DNA from: an uncultured Thermomicrobiaceae bacterium
Lineage (GTDB): Bacteria > Chloroflexota > Chloroflexia > Thermomicrobiales > Thermomicrobiaceae
Reading direction: 5' to 3'
Assembly: GCA_938082375.1 (NCBI GenBank)
Contig: CALKCJ010000020.1
Location: 1 to 64,000, forward strand
DNA: 64,000 nt
Below, one piece after another: positions 6,776 to 14,704 of this stretch; position 1 is the first letter of the stretch; every line of letters starts with the position of its first letter. The translations under genes and the position numbers were made by a program. Below the pieces are notes generated by a model. It was not told the origin of the DNA. It was given only the letters and a program-made list of their open reading frames with translations, and made no database searches.

Positions 6776-9091
6776 TCAGTCTGATGCCACCGCGCTGCGC
6801 GCGTCCTGGATCGCACGCCAGACCCGCTCGGGGGTAAGCGGCATGTCCAGGTGCCGGACGCCGCATGGCCGCAGCGCGTCGAGCACCGCGTTGACAATCG
6901 CTGGCGGGGCCGCGGTAGTGCCCGCTTCCCCCACACCCTTGGCCCCCAGCGGGTTGAGCGGGCTCGGCGTCTCGATGTGAACGGTTTCGATGACCGGCAC
7001 CTGCGCGGCGCGGGGGACAGCGTAGTCGAGGAACGAGCGGGCGAGCGGCTGGCCGTGCTCGCTGTATGCCACCTGTTCCAGCAACGCTTGCCCGAGTCCC
7101 TGGGCTACCGCACCGTGGATCTGCCCCGCGACGAGGAGCGGGTTCACCTGGTTTCCGCAGTCGTCCACGGCGAGGTAGCGCAGTACCTTGATCTCGCCTG
7201 TGTCGGGGTCGACTTCGACCATCGCGATGTGGACGCCAAACGGCACAGTCCGGGTCTCCGGCGCAAAGAAGCGAGTCGCCTCCAGGCCAGGTTCCATGCC
7301 TCCCGGAGGATCATCGAAGCGGTGCGCCAGGCGGGCGACGGCCGGCCAGCTTAGGCGCCGGTCTGGAGTGCCGCGCACCTGGAATGCTCCATCCAGGAGT
7401 TCAAGGTCATCCGGGCTAGCTTCCAGGGCGTGCGCGGCAAGGTACCGCGCCTTCGTCACCACGTCTTGGGCCGCCAGGAAAGCGGCCGAGCCGCCAACGG
7501 CCGTACTACGACTGCCGAAGGTGCCGATCCCCTGCTGGATCGCCCCAGTATCGCCCGTTCGCACCCGCACGCGCTCGATCTCGAGCCCGAGGACATCGGC
7601 CACGATCTGCGCGAGCATCGTCGAGTGCCCCTGCCCACTGGGGGTGATGCCACTGAGCACGCTGACGGAGCCGTCGGGGTGAACCCGTACCGTCGCGCTC
7701 TCCCAGCCGGGCCCGGCGAACTCGCAGTAGCACGCGAGGCCAATCCCAAGCAACCGCCCCTCGGCCCGTGCCCGCCGTTGGGTCGCTCTCTCCTCGTGAT
7801 ATCCGAAGCGATCCAGGGCCACCGCCAGCGCCCGGTGGTAATCGCCGCTGTCGTACCGAGCACCGGTAGGGCTGCGGTAAGGAAACTCGTCGGCCCGCAA
7901 AAGGTTCCGGCGGCGAACCTCGGCGGGATCGAGGCCAAGGTCGGCCGCGGCGGCGTCCATCAACCGCTCGAGCAGGTAGGCGGCCTCGGGCCGCCCTGCG
8001 CCGCGGTACGCGCCGAGCGGGGTGGTGTTGGTCATCACTCCCTCGACCAGCACGTGGAGCGAGGGTACCCGATAGGGCCCGGCGGCGAGCAAGCCGGTCC
8101 GCAGGGCAGTGGTTGCGGCGTTGTACGCACCGACATTGGCGAGGATGCGCACGTCGAGCCCGAGCAGTGTGCCGTCGCGCCGGAACGCCCCGTGGACGTC
8201 CTGCACCTGGTCGCGTCCGTGGACGGTACCGAGCAAGCTCTCGCTGCGACCCTCTACCCACTTGACTGGCTGGCCCAGCCGATAGGCGAGCGCAGCGACC
8301 AGGACATACTCCGGATAGACGCCACCCTTGGAGCCGAACGCTCCGCCGACCTCAGGTACGATCACCCTGACCTGGTGCTCGGGAAGCCCAAGAGCGGCGG
8401 CGATGCCACCCCGCAGTCCATGGGGCGCCTGCGTCGATGCCCAGACAGTCAGCTCGCCGGCCGCCGTGTCGTGACGAGCGACTGCGCCGCGCGGCTCGAG
8501 GAAGGCCGCATAGATCCGCTGGTTCACCAGGCGCAACGAGACGGTCAGATCGGCCCGGCGGAAGGCGGCGTGGAGATCGCCGTGCGTGACCTCCCATCGG
8601 AACGCCACGTTGTCGGGCCAGTCGGGATAGACCAGCGGAGCGCCAGGCTGACGGGCGCGCTCGGCGTCCACGATCGCCGGAAGCTCGCCGTACTCCACCT
8701 GCACGAGGTCGGTGGCCTCGAGCGCGGTAGCGGCGTCAACGGCCACCACGGCTGCGACCGGATCGCCGACGTACCGAGCCCGATCCACCGCCAGCGGATA
8801 CCGTTCCAGGCGGCGGCCGGGGAGCAGCTCGGGTGAACCGGGGAGGGGAGAGATCCAGGTGGCCAGGTCACGGCCGGAGAACACCGCCACCACGCCGGTA
8901 CGAGCCCGCGCCGACGTCGTGTCGATAGCTCGGATCAACGCATGGGCAACTGGGCTGCGTACGAGCGCGAGGTGGAGGAGTCCAGGAATTCTGATGTCGT
9001 CGAGGAAGGGAGCGGCGCCAGTGAGCAGTCGGTCGTCGCCGAGGCGGCGGAGTGGCCTGCCAATGTATCGTGCGCGAGCAGGTGCCGTCAT
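6776..9091 (-). CDS. xanthine dehydrogenase family molybdopterin-binding large subunit (CoxL/CutL-like), solo copy
   Basis: IGRPLRRLGDDRLLTGAAPFLDDI; AYRGAGRPEAAYLLERLMDAAA; GAKGVGEAGTTAAPPAIVNA. Confidence 0.92.
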   Translation of the reverse strand: MTAPARARYIGRPLRRLGDDRLLTGAAPFLDDIRIPGLLHLALVRSPVAHALIRAIDTTSARARTGVVAVFSGRDLATWISPLPGSPELLPGRRLERYPLAVDRARYVGDPVAAVVAVDAATALEATDLVQVEYGELPAIVDAERARQPGAPLVYPDWPDNVAFRWEVTHGDLHAAFRRADLTVSLRLVNQRIYAAFLEPRGAVARHDTAAGELTVWASTQAPHGLRGGIAAALGLPEHQVRVIVPEVGGAFGSKGGVYPEYVLVAALAYRLGQPVKWVEGRSESLLGTVHGRDQVQDVHGAFRRDGTLLGLDVRILANVGAYNAATTALRTGLLAAGPYRVPSLHVLVEGVMTNTTPLGAYRGAGRPEAAYLLERLMDAAAADLGLDPAEVRRRNLLRADEFPYRSPTGARYDSGDYHRALAVALDRFGYHEERATQRRARAEGRLLGIGLACYCEFAGPGWESATVRVHPDGSVSVLSGITPSGQGHSTMLAQIVADVLGLEIERVRVRTGDTGAIQQGIGTFGSRSTAVGGSAAFLAAQDVVTKARYLAAHALEASPDDLELLDGAFQVRGTPDRRLSWPAVARLAHRFDDPPGGMEPGLEATRFFAPETRTVPFGVHIAMVEVDPDTGEIKVLRYLAVDDCGNQVNPLLVAGQIHGAVAQGLGQALLEQVAYSEHGQPLARSFLDYAVPRAAQVPVIETVHIETPSPLNPLGAKGVGEAGTTAAPPAIVNAVLDALRPCGVRHLDMPLTPERVWRAIQDARSAVASD

Positions 9092-9151
9092 CACCTCATC
9101 CCCTTCCTGGGTCGAGTCGCTTCTTTTCCCCGAGGCGGGGCGTCGACTGGC

Positions 9152-9664
9152 TTATCGTCGGTGGCGCGCTTCGGCCAACCAGGCGCGGATGATCTCCCAG
9201 TCGTGCTCGAAGGCCAGCTCCGGTAGTTCCTCGGGAGCGAAGAGCCCGACGTCGTCGCTCTCGTCGCCCGCGACAAGTTGACCGCCACTCGGCTCGGCCA
9301 GATAGACGGCCAGCACGACGGGGTGCCCGGCTGCCGAATACAGCCCAAGCAGTCGTGTCAGCCTGACGTCGAGCCCGACCTCTTCGCGCACCTCGCGCAC
9401 TGCTGCATCCTCGACTCGCTCGCCGCGCTCGACGAAGCCGGAAGGGAATGTCCAGCGCCCGAGGCCGGGCTCGATGGTGCGCCGCTGCAGCACGAGCTTT
9501 CCCTGCAGGACGACCAGGACAGCCACGGCGAGCTTTGGGTCGGCAAAAAAGGTGACCTGGCAGTTCGGGCAGTGCGGCCGTGGACGGCCGGCAACGTGTC
9601 GTCGCTCGACGGGGCGACCGCAGTGCGGGCAGTAGCGGATCGAGTCGTCGAAGCTCAGGCTCAT
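9152..9664 (-). CDS. NUDIX hydrolase with N-terminal zinc ribbon
   Basis: YCPHCGRPV...PHCPNCQ plus NUDIX box GFVERGERVEDAAVREVREEVGL. Confidence 0.88.
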   Translation of the reverse strand: MSLSFDDSIRYCPHCGRPVERRHVAGRPRPHCPNCQVTFFADPKLAVAVLVVLQGKLVLQRRTIEPGLGRWTFPSGFVERGERVEDAAVREVREEVGLDVRLTRLLGLYSAAGHPVVLAVYLAEPSGGQLVAGDESDDVGLFAPEELPELAFEHDWEIIRAWLAEARHRR

Positions 9665-10281
9665 CGGCCCGTATCTCCCTTGCTGGCTTGCTCGAACTCG
9701 GCCCGGAGCCGCTCGTAGTCTTCCCAGGTGTCGAGGTCGGCCGGCCGCCGGTGCCCGCGGACGTCGACCAGATGCACCTCGCCGCGATACCGCGCGAGTA
9801 GCGGGCGGGCCCCGGTGTCGCCGGTCAACCGCTCCAGCTCCGGGAAGAGCTCGCGGGCGATCAGGACGGGATTACCGCGTCCCTCGGCGTAGCGCGGCTG
9901 GACGATCGGCGAGTGGTGCTGGCTGAAGGCTCGAATCAGCTCCTCGACGACGGCTGGCTCTACCAGCGGCTGGTCGCCGAGGAGGAACACAGCCGCCTCG
10001 ACATCGTCTGGGAGATGCCGCAGCGCCAGGCGAACGGACGTGCTCAGCCCCTCGGTATAGTCCGGGTTGTCGAGCACGATCAGTTCCGTGAGGTCGACCT
10101 GCCGCCGGATCTCTCCGGCGGCGTGCCCAAGGACGACGAGCACCGGGTCGAGCTTGGTCTTACGCGCGGCCGACACCGTGTGCGCGAGCACTGGTCTCTC
10201 GCCGAGTGGCAGGAGTTGCTTGGGTTGGCCGAGCCGGCGCGAGGCCCCAGCCGCCAGGATGATGCCGGCCACCCGCCCCAT
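9661..10281 (-). CDS. MobA-like nucleotidyltransferase (MocA-type molybdenum cofactor cytidylyl/guanylyltransferase)
   Basis: GIILAAGASRRLGQPKQLLPLGERPVLAHTV; within molybdoenzyme cluster. Confidence 0.85.
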   Translation of the reverse strand: MGRVAGIILAAGASRRLGQPKQLLPLGERPVLAHTVSAARKTKLDPVLVVLGHAAGEIRRQVDLTELIVLDNPDYTEGLSTSVRLALRHLPDDVEAAVFLLGDQPLVEPAVVEELIRAFSQHHSPIVQPRYAEGRGNPVLIARELFPELERLTGDTGARPLLARYRGEVHLVDVRGHRRPADLDTWEDYERLRAEFEQASKGDTGR

Positions 10282-10284
10282 GGT

Positions 10285-11070
10285 CTAGTCGTCGCTGGCG
10301 GACGCCTTGGCCGGGAGCAGGCCGGCGCCTGCCCGCCGAGGATCGCGACCGCTGCGGACAGCGATAATTTCGGCCAGGATGCTGACCGCGATCTCCGCCG
10401 GTGTGCGAGCCCCGATCTCGATGCCGATGGGACCGTGGATGCGAGCGATCTCGTCATCGCTGAACCCGGCCTGGCGCAACCGCTCCGCCCGGGCCTCGCT
10501 GGTCCTCCGGCTGCCGATGGCCCCGATGTAGCCGGCTCGCGAACGCAGCGCCACCTGGAGCGCAGGGTCTTCGAACTTCTCGTCGTGTGCCAGCACGACG
10601 ATGTCGGTCTGCGGGCCGAGCGGCACGCGGGCCAGCGCCTCGTCCGGCCAGGCGACGATCAGCTCGTCGGCGTGCGGGAAACGCTCGCGCGTGGCGAAGA
10701 ACTCCCGGGCATCGATCACCGTCGTGCGATAGCCGAGTTCCCGGGCCATGGCGACGAGCGGGATCGCAATGTGGACAGCGCCGATGACGACGAGGCGACG
10801 CGGCGGCAGGAAGCTCTCGATGTAGACATCCACGTCCTCGCCGCTCGCCAGGCGGTAGGTGCGGGTCGCAATCTCCCCTTTGGGGAGCAGCTCGCGGGCG
10901 TCGGCGGTCACGGCCGGGTCGAGCTCCGGGTGTCCAAGTGTGCCGAGCGTACGATCGTCCTCATAGACTAAGAGCTTGGCCCCCAGCGGCTCTCCGCGTA
11001 CCAACGTGGCCTGCGCGACCGCTTCCTCTCGAACAATCGCTTCACGCAGGGCATGAAAGAGTTCGCTCAT
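10285..11070 (-). CDS. XdhC family protein (Rossmann domain portion)
   Basis: RLVVIGAVHIAIPLVAMARELGYRTTVIDAREFFATRERFP...YIGAIGSRRTSEARAERL...IHGPIGIEIGARTPAEIAVSILAEI. Confidence 0.88.
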   Translation of the reverse strand: MSELFHALREAIVREEAVAQATLVRGEPLGAKLLVYEDDRTLGTLGHPELDPAVTADARELLPKGEIATRTYRLASGEDVDVYIESFLPPRRLVVIGAVHIAIPLVAMARELGYRTTVIDAREFFATRERFPHADELIVAWPDEALARVPLGPQTDIVVLAHDEKFEDPALQVALRSRAGYIGAIGSRRTSEARAERLRQAGFSDDEIARIHGPIGIEIGARTPAEIAVSILAEIIAVRSGRDPRRAGAGLLPAKASASDD

Positions 11071-11387
11071 CCTCGCCTCGCCAGTGGCTCAACAAAGACG
11101 TCGATGATGCCACCACAGCTCAAGCCGACGTCCCACGCCATCTCGTCGCTGATGCCATACTGGACGAGCCGGGGCCGGCCGCTCTCGATCACCTGCAACG
11201 CCACCTCGAAGACGGCGCCTTCGACGCAGCCACCGCTCACCGAGCCGGCCATACGGCCGCTCCTGGTGACGGCCATCTTGGCTCCGACGGGGCGCGGTGC
11301 TGAGCCAGCGGTGCGGATGACAGTCGCCAGGGCAATCTCCTCACCCTCAGCGAGCCACTGTTCGATCGCAGGCAAAATGTCGCGCAT
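11067..11387 (-). CDS. XdhC/CoxI family N-terminal-domain protein
   Basis: ALATVIRTAGSAPRPVGAKMAVTRSGRMAGSVSGGCVEGAVFE; 4-bp overlap with next gene. Confidence 0.88.
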   Translation of the reverse strand: MRDILPAIEQWLAEGEEIALATVIRTAGSAPRPVGAKMAVTRSGRMAGSVSGGCVEGAVFEVALQVIESGRPRLVQYGISDEMAWDVGLSCGGIIDVFVEPLARRG

Positions 11388-11405
11388 CGGTTTCTCTCCC
11401 GGTCA

Positions 11406-12671
11406 TCAGGCCGCGCGGCTGCCAGGTGCCGGCGTCGGCAGGATGGGATGCTGGCGTCGTACCGGCCGGTAGTCGTCGATCTTGCTCAGGTGCTGGGCTA
11501 GCGCCTCCAAGCTGGCTAGGTTGTGCACCGGCATGAAGTCGTCGATGTACGGCAGAGCCGCCTGCATACCGCGAGTCAACGGCTCATAGCGCGGTGAGCC
11601 GAGCAGCGGGTTAAGCCAGATCAACCGGTAGCTGCTCCGCTGCAGGCGGGCCATCTCGCGAGCCAGCAGCTCGGGGTCGCCGCGATCCCAGCCGTCGCTG
11701 ATGATCAACACCACAGCGCCGTTGCGCAGCACCCGCCGCGCCCACTGGGTGTTGAACGTCTGCAACGACTGCCCGATCCGAGTACCGCCCGACCAGTCCT
11801 GCACCTCGCGGGCCACACGCTCCATCGCTTCGTCGATCGACCGGTGCTTCAGCAGCCGGGTGATCCGGGTCAGGCGCGTGCCGAAGACGAACGTCTCGAC
11901 CTTGGCCATGCCGTTTTCGACGGCGTAGATGAACTGGAGCAGGATACGCGAGTAGCGATCCATCGAGCCGCTCACGTCGCAGATCACGACGAGCTGGCGC
12001 GGCTTGGTCTTGGTCTGCCGACGCGCGATCGTGAGTGGCACGCCGCCGGTCTGGAGCGAGCGGCGCAGCGTGCGCCGCGGGTCGATGAAACGGCCCTTCG
12101 GGGAAGCGACCTTTCGGCGGGAGCGGCGTTGCCCGATCTGCCAGGTGAGCTGCTCCATCAGGTGCCGTGTCTGCAGCAGTTCTTCCTCGGTCAGGTCGGC
12201 GAAGTCTTTCTGCCGCAGCACCTCGGCAGCGCTGTAGCTGAAGACCTCGGAGCCATCGCCCTCCTCCGATGCTTCCCCCTCGCTCTCCTCGAGCGACTCG
12301 ACGAGCCCGAGACGACGACCCTGGATGCCCTCGAGCGTCTGGCCGTCTCCGTCGCCCTCGCCCTCATCGCCGTCCTCCGGCGCCAGCCTGATCGTGTCCT
12401 CGGGTTGCCCGGACTGCAGCGAGCCGTCCGCATATTCGGGCTTCGCGCGCCAGAAGGCGTCGAAGAGCTGCTCGAAGACCGGGATATCGTCCTTGTGCGT
12501 GATCAGGCAGGCGCGCGCCGCCTCGCGGAGCTCCGTGCGGCTGCCGATATCGATGTGCTCGATGGCACGCACGAAGTCCATCGCCTGGCCTGTCGTCGTC
12601 TTCACCCCGGCTCGCCGGAGAAGCCGGGCAAACGTCAATGCGCGCTGTGCGAAATTGACTGTAGCTGTCAT
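11406..12671 (-). CDS. VWA domain protein, CoxE-like
   Basis: VVICDVSGSMDRYSRILLQFIYAV (MIDAS) and TRIGQSLQTFNTQWARRVLRNGAVVLIISDGWDRGDP. Confidence 0.9.
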   Translation of the reverse strand: MTATVNFAQRALTFARLLRRAGVKTTTGQAMDFVRAIEHIDIGSRTELREAARACLITHKDDIPVFEQLFDAFWRAKPEYADGSLQSGQPEDTIRLAPEDGDEGEGDGDGQTLEGIQGRRLGLVESLEESEGEASEEGDGSEVFSYSAAEVLRQKDFADLTEEELLQTRHLMEQLTWQIGQRRSRRKVASPKGRFIDPRRTLRRSLQTGGVPLTIARRQTKTKPRQLVVICDVSGSMDRYSRILLQFIYAVENGMAKVETFVFGTRLTRITRLLKHRSIDEAMERVAREVQDWSGGTRIGQSLQTFNTQWARRVLRNGAVVLIISDGWDRGDPELLAREMARLQRSSYRLIWLNPLLGSPRYEPLTRGMQAALPYIDDFMPVHNLASLEALAQHLSKIDDYRPVRRQHPILPTPAPGSRAA

Positions 12672-12680
12672 CGTGACACG

Positions 12681-13583
12681 CTAGTTCTCGGCAACCGCCG
12701 TCGAGACCAATTCCTCAAGCTTGCGCTTGCGCACGAACTGCACGTCCTCCTGGTGCTTCAGGATGGCACCCAGTGTCGCTGAGGCGATCTCCAGGCTCAG
12801 CTCCTGCTGGTTGAGCGCGAGGAGGGCAGCGGCCCAGTCCAGTGTCTCTGCGACCCCGGGCAGCTTGTACAGATCCTCGCGCCGAAGCGCCTGGATGAAG
12901 CGAGCCACTTGAAGTGCCAGCCGCTCGGAAATCCCGGGGAGCTTCACTTTCAGGATCCGGAATTCCTTCTCCAGCGACGGGTAGTCGATCCAGTGGTAGA
13001 GGCACCGCCGCTTGAGCGCGTCGTGCAGCTCGCGCGTCCGGTTTGAGGTGATGATGACGTAGGGCGGATGCTCGGCCCGGATGGTGCCGATCTCCGGGAT
13101 CGTGATCTGAAAGTCCGAGAGCAGCTCCAGCAGGAAGGCCTCGAACTCCTCGTCAGCCCGGTCGATCTCATCGATCAGGAGTACCGGCGGCTTGCCCTGG
13201 TGCCGGATCGCCTGGAGGAGTGGCCGCTCGATCAGGAACTCCTCGCTGAAGATCTCGTGCATGGCCACGTCCCAGCCGACCTGGTGGTCTTCCAGCAGCC
13301 GGCAAGCCAGCATCTGGCGCGGATAGTTCCACTCGTAGACCGCGTGGTTGACATCCAGGCCTTCATAGCACTGCAGCCGGATCAGGTCGGTCTCGAGCAT
13401 GGCGGAGAGAACCTTAGCCACCTCCGTCTTGCCGACACCGGCCTCACCTTCGAGAAGGAGCGGCTTGGGCAGCTTGAGTCCCAGATAGACCGCCGTGGCC
13501 AGGCTCTTCTCACAGACGTAGCGATGCTGGGCCATCGCCTGCTGGACATCGTCTACCGAGTTGATCGTGATCGTCGTCGTCAC
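12681..13583 (-). CDS. MoxR-family AAA+ ATPase, CoxD-like
   Basis: Walker A LLEGEAGVGKTE, Walker B VLLIDEIDRADEEFEAFLLELLSD; adjacent to VWA gene. Confidence 0.92.
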   Translation of the reverse strand: MTTTITINSVDDVQQAMAQHRYVCEKSLATAVYLGLKLPKPLLLEGEAGVGKTEVAKVLSAMLETDLIRLQCYEGLDVNHAVYEWNYPRQMLACRLLEDHQVGWDVAMHEIFSEEFLIERPLLQAIRHQGKPPVLLIDEIDRADEEFEAFLLELLSDFQITIPEIGTIRAEHPPYVIITSNRTRELHDALKRRCLYHWIDYPSLEKEFRILKVKLPGISERLALQVARFIQALRREDLYKLPGVAETLDWAAALLALNQQELSLEIASATLGAILKHQEDVQFVRKRKLEELVSTAVAEN

Positions 13584-13611
13584 CCTTCACCTCAACCTGC
13601 TCGAACGCCCG

Positions 13612-13632
13612 TACAATCTGACACAGATTGTA
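13612..13632 (-). promoter_or_regulatory. palindromic operator with embedded extended -10-like element upstream of MoxR/coxD-like gene
   Basis: TACAATCTG-ACA-CAGATTGTA, perfect 9-bp inverted repeat; minus strand reads TTTGATACAATCTG containing TGaTACAAT. Confidence 0.6.
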
Positions 13633-13696
13633 TCAAATGCCTCCTTCCCGCGCACCGAGCGACAAGCGGGGCAGGTCACCGCATTGGCTGGCAAGA

Positions 13697-13728
13697 GCAG
13701 ACCGGGGCGGTGCATCCCCCCGGTCTGC
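13697..13728 (-). terminator. strong hairpin between coxM-like and MoxR genes
   Basis: GCAGACCGGGG N10 CCCCGGTCTGC, perfect 11-bp stem; no clear U-tract. Confidence 0.5.
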
Positions 13729-13751
13729 GGAGACTCGGACGCAGGAACGGC

Positions 13752-14618
13752 TTAGCCCTGCGCGCGCTGCGCGGCCTTGGCGATAGCCCGACCCACGAAG
13801 ACCCGGGTGAGGTGTGCCCGGTATTCGTCCGAGGCAAAGACGTCGCTGTTGAAAGTCATGCCCTCGCTGGCGCGCTGGCTGGCCTGCTTGATGACCTCGG
13901 TCGTCGGCTCCTGGCCGACCAGTGCCTGCTCGGTCTCAGTCCGCCGTACGGCATAGGGGCCGGCACCGGTAACCGCGACGCGCGCCGCCGTCACGCGGCC
14001 GTCAGCGCCGAGCGTCACGACGGCGGCGGCGCCCACGACAGCGTAGCCGGAAGCTGGGTTCGCGAACTTCTCGTAGGCCATGCCGGTGCGGCCAGCCGGC
14101 TTGGGGATCGCGATCTCGGTCAGGATCTCGTTCGGCTGGAGCGCGGTGGTGAACAGATCCACGAAGAACTGGTCGACCGGGATGGTACGCTCACCGTTCG
14201 GGCCGATGGCCTTGAACTCGGCACCGAGCGCCAGCATCACCGCAGGCAGGTCGGCCGCAGGGTCGGCGTGCGCGAGCGAGCCGCCGATGGTACCGAGGTT
14301 GCGCACCTGGAGATCACCGATGACGTCGATTGTCTCCGGCAAAATCGGCAACGTGCGCTGGATCAGCTCGGAACGCATCACCTCGTCATAGGTGGTGGTT
14401 GCCCCGATGACCACGCGGTCGCCGGTGTCACGGATGCCGGACAGACCCGGGATCCTTGTGATGTCGATCAGTGCGGCCGGCGACGAGAGCCGTAGCTTCA
14501 TCGCCGGGATCAGGCTGTGGCCACCGGCCAGCAGCTTGGCGTCCGGATTCTGGCTGAGCAACTGGATCGCCTCGCTCACCGACGACGGCCGGTAGTACTC
14601 GAACGTGCTCGGGTACAT
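13752..14618 (-). CDS. FAD-binding medium subunit of xanthine dehydrogenase / CO dehydrogenase family (CoxM/CutM-like)
   Basis: YYRPSSVSEAIQLLSQNPDAKLLAGGHSLIPAMKLRLSSPAALIDI; TIGGSLAHADPAADLPA. Confidence 0.93.
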   Translation of the reverse strand: MYPSTFEYYRPSSVSEAIQLLSQNPDAKLLAGGHSLIPAMKLRLSSPAALIDITRIPGLSGIRDTGDRVVIGATTTYDEVMRSELIQRTLPILPETIDVIGDLQVRNLGTIGGSLAHADPAADLPAVMLALGAEFKAIGPNGERTIPVDQFFVDLFTTALQPNEILTEIAIPKPAGRTGMAYEKFANPASGYAVVGAAAVVTLGADGRVTAARVAVTGAGPYAVRRTETEQALVGQEPTTEVIKQASQRASEGMTFNSDVFASDEYRAHLTRVFVGRAIAKAAQRAQG

Positions 14619-14704
14619 AGCTTCATTCCCCTTCCACTCCTGGTGACCGTTCGCGCGCTCCTCGGCCGGAGCGACCCCCTCGCGGCGATCGCCTTTCGGC
14701 AGGG

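Noticed and set aside
7430-8836. 468-aa plus-strand ORF
   Set aside because: Antisense to a well-supported molybdopterin large subunit; low-complexity composition typical of GC-rich shadow ORFs
11844-12782. 312-aa plus-strand ORF
   Set aside because: Shadow of the VWA/CoxE-like gene
13068-14495. 475-aa plus-strand ORF
   Set aside because: Runs antisense across MoxR and CoxM-like genes; no recognisable motif
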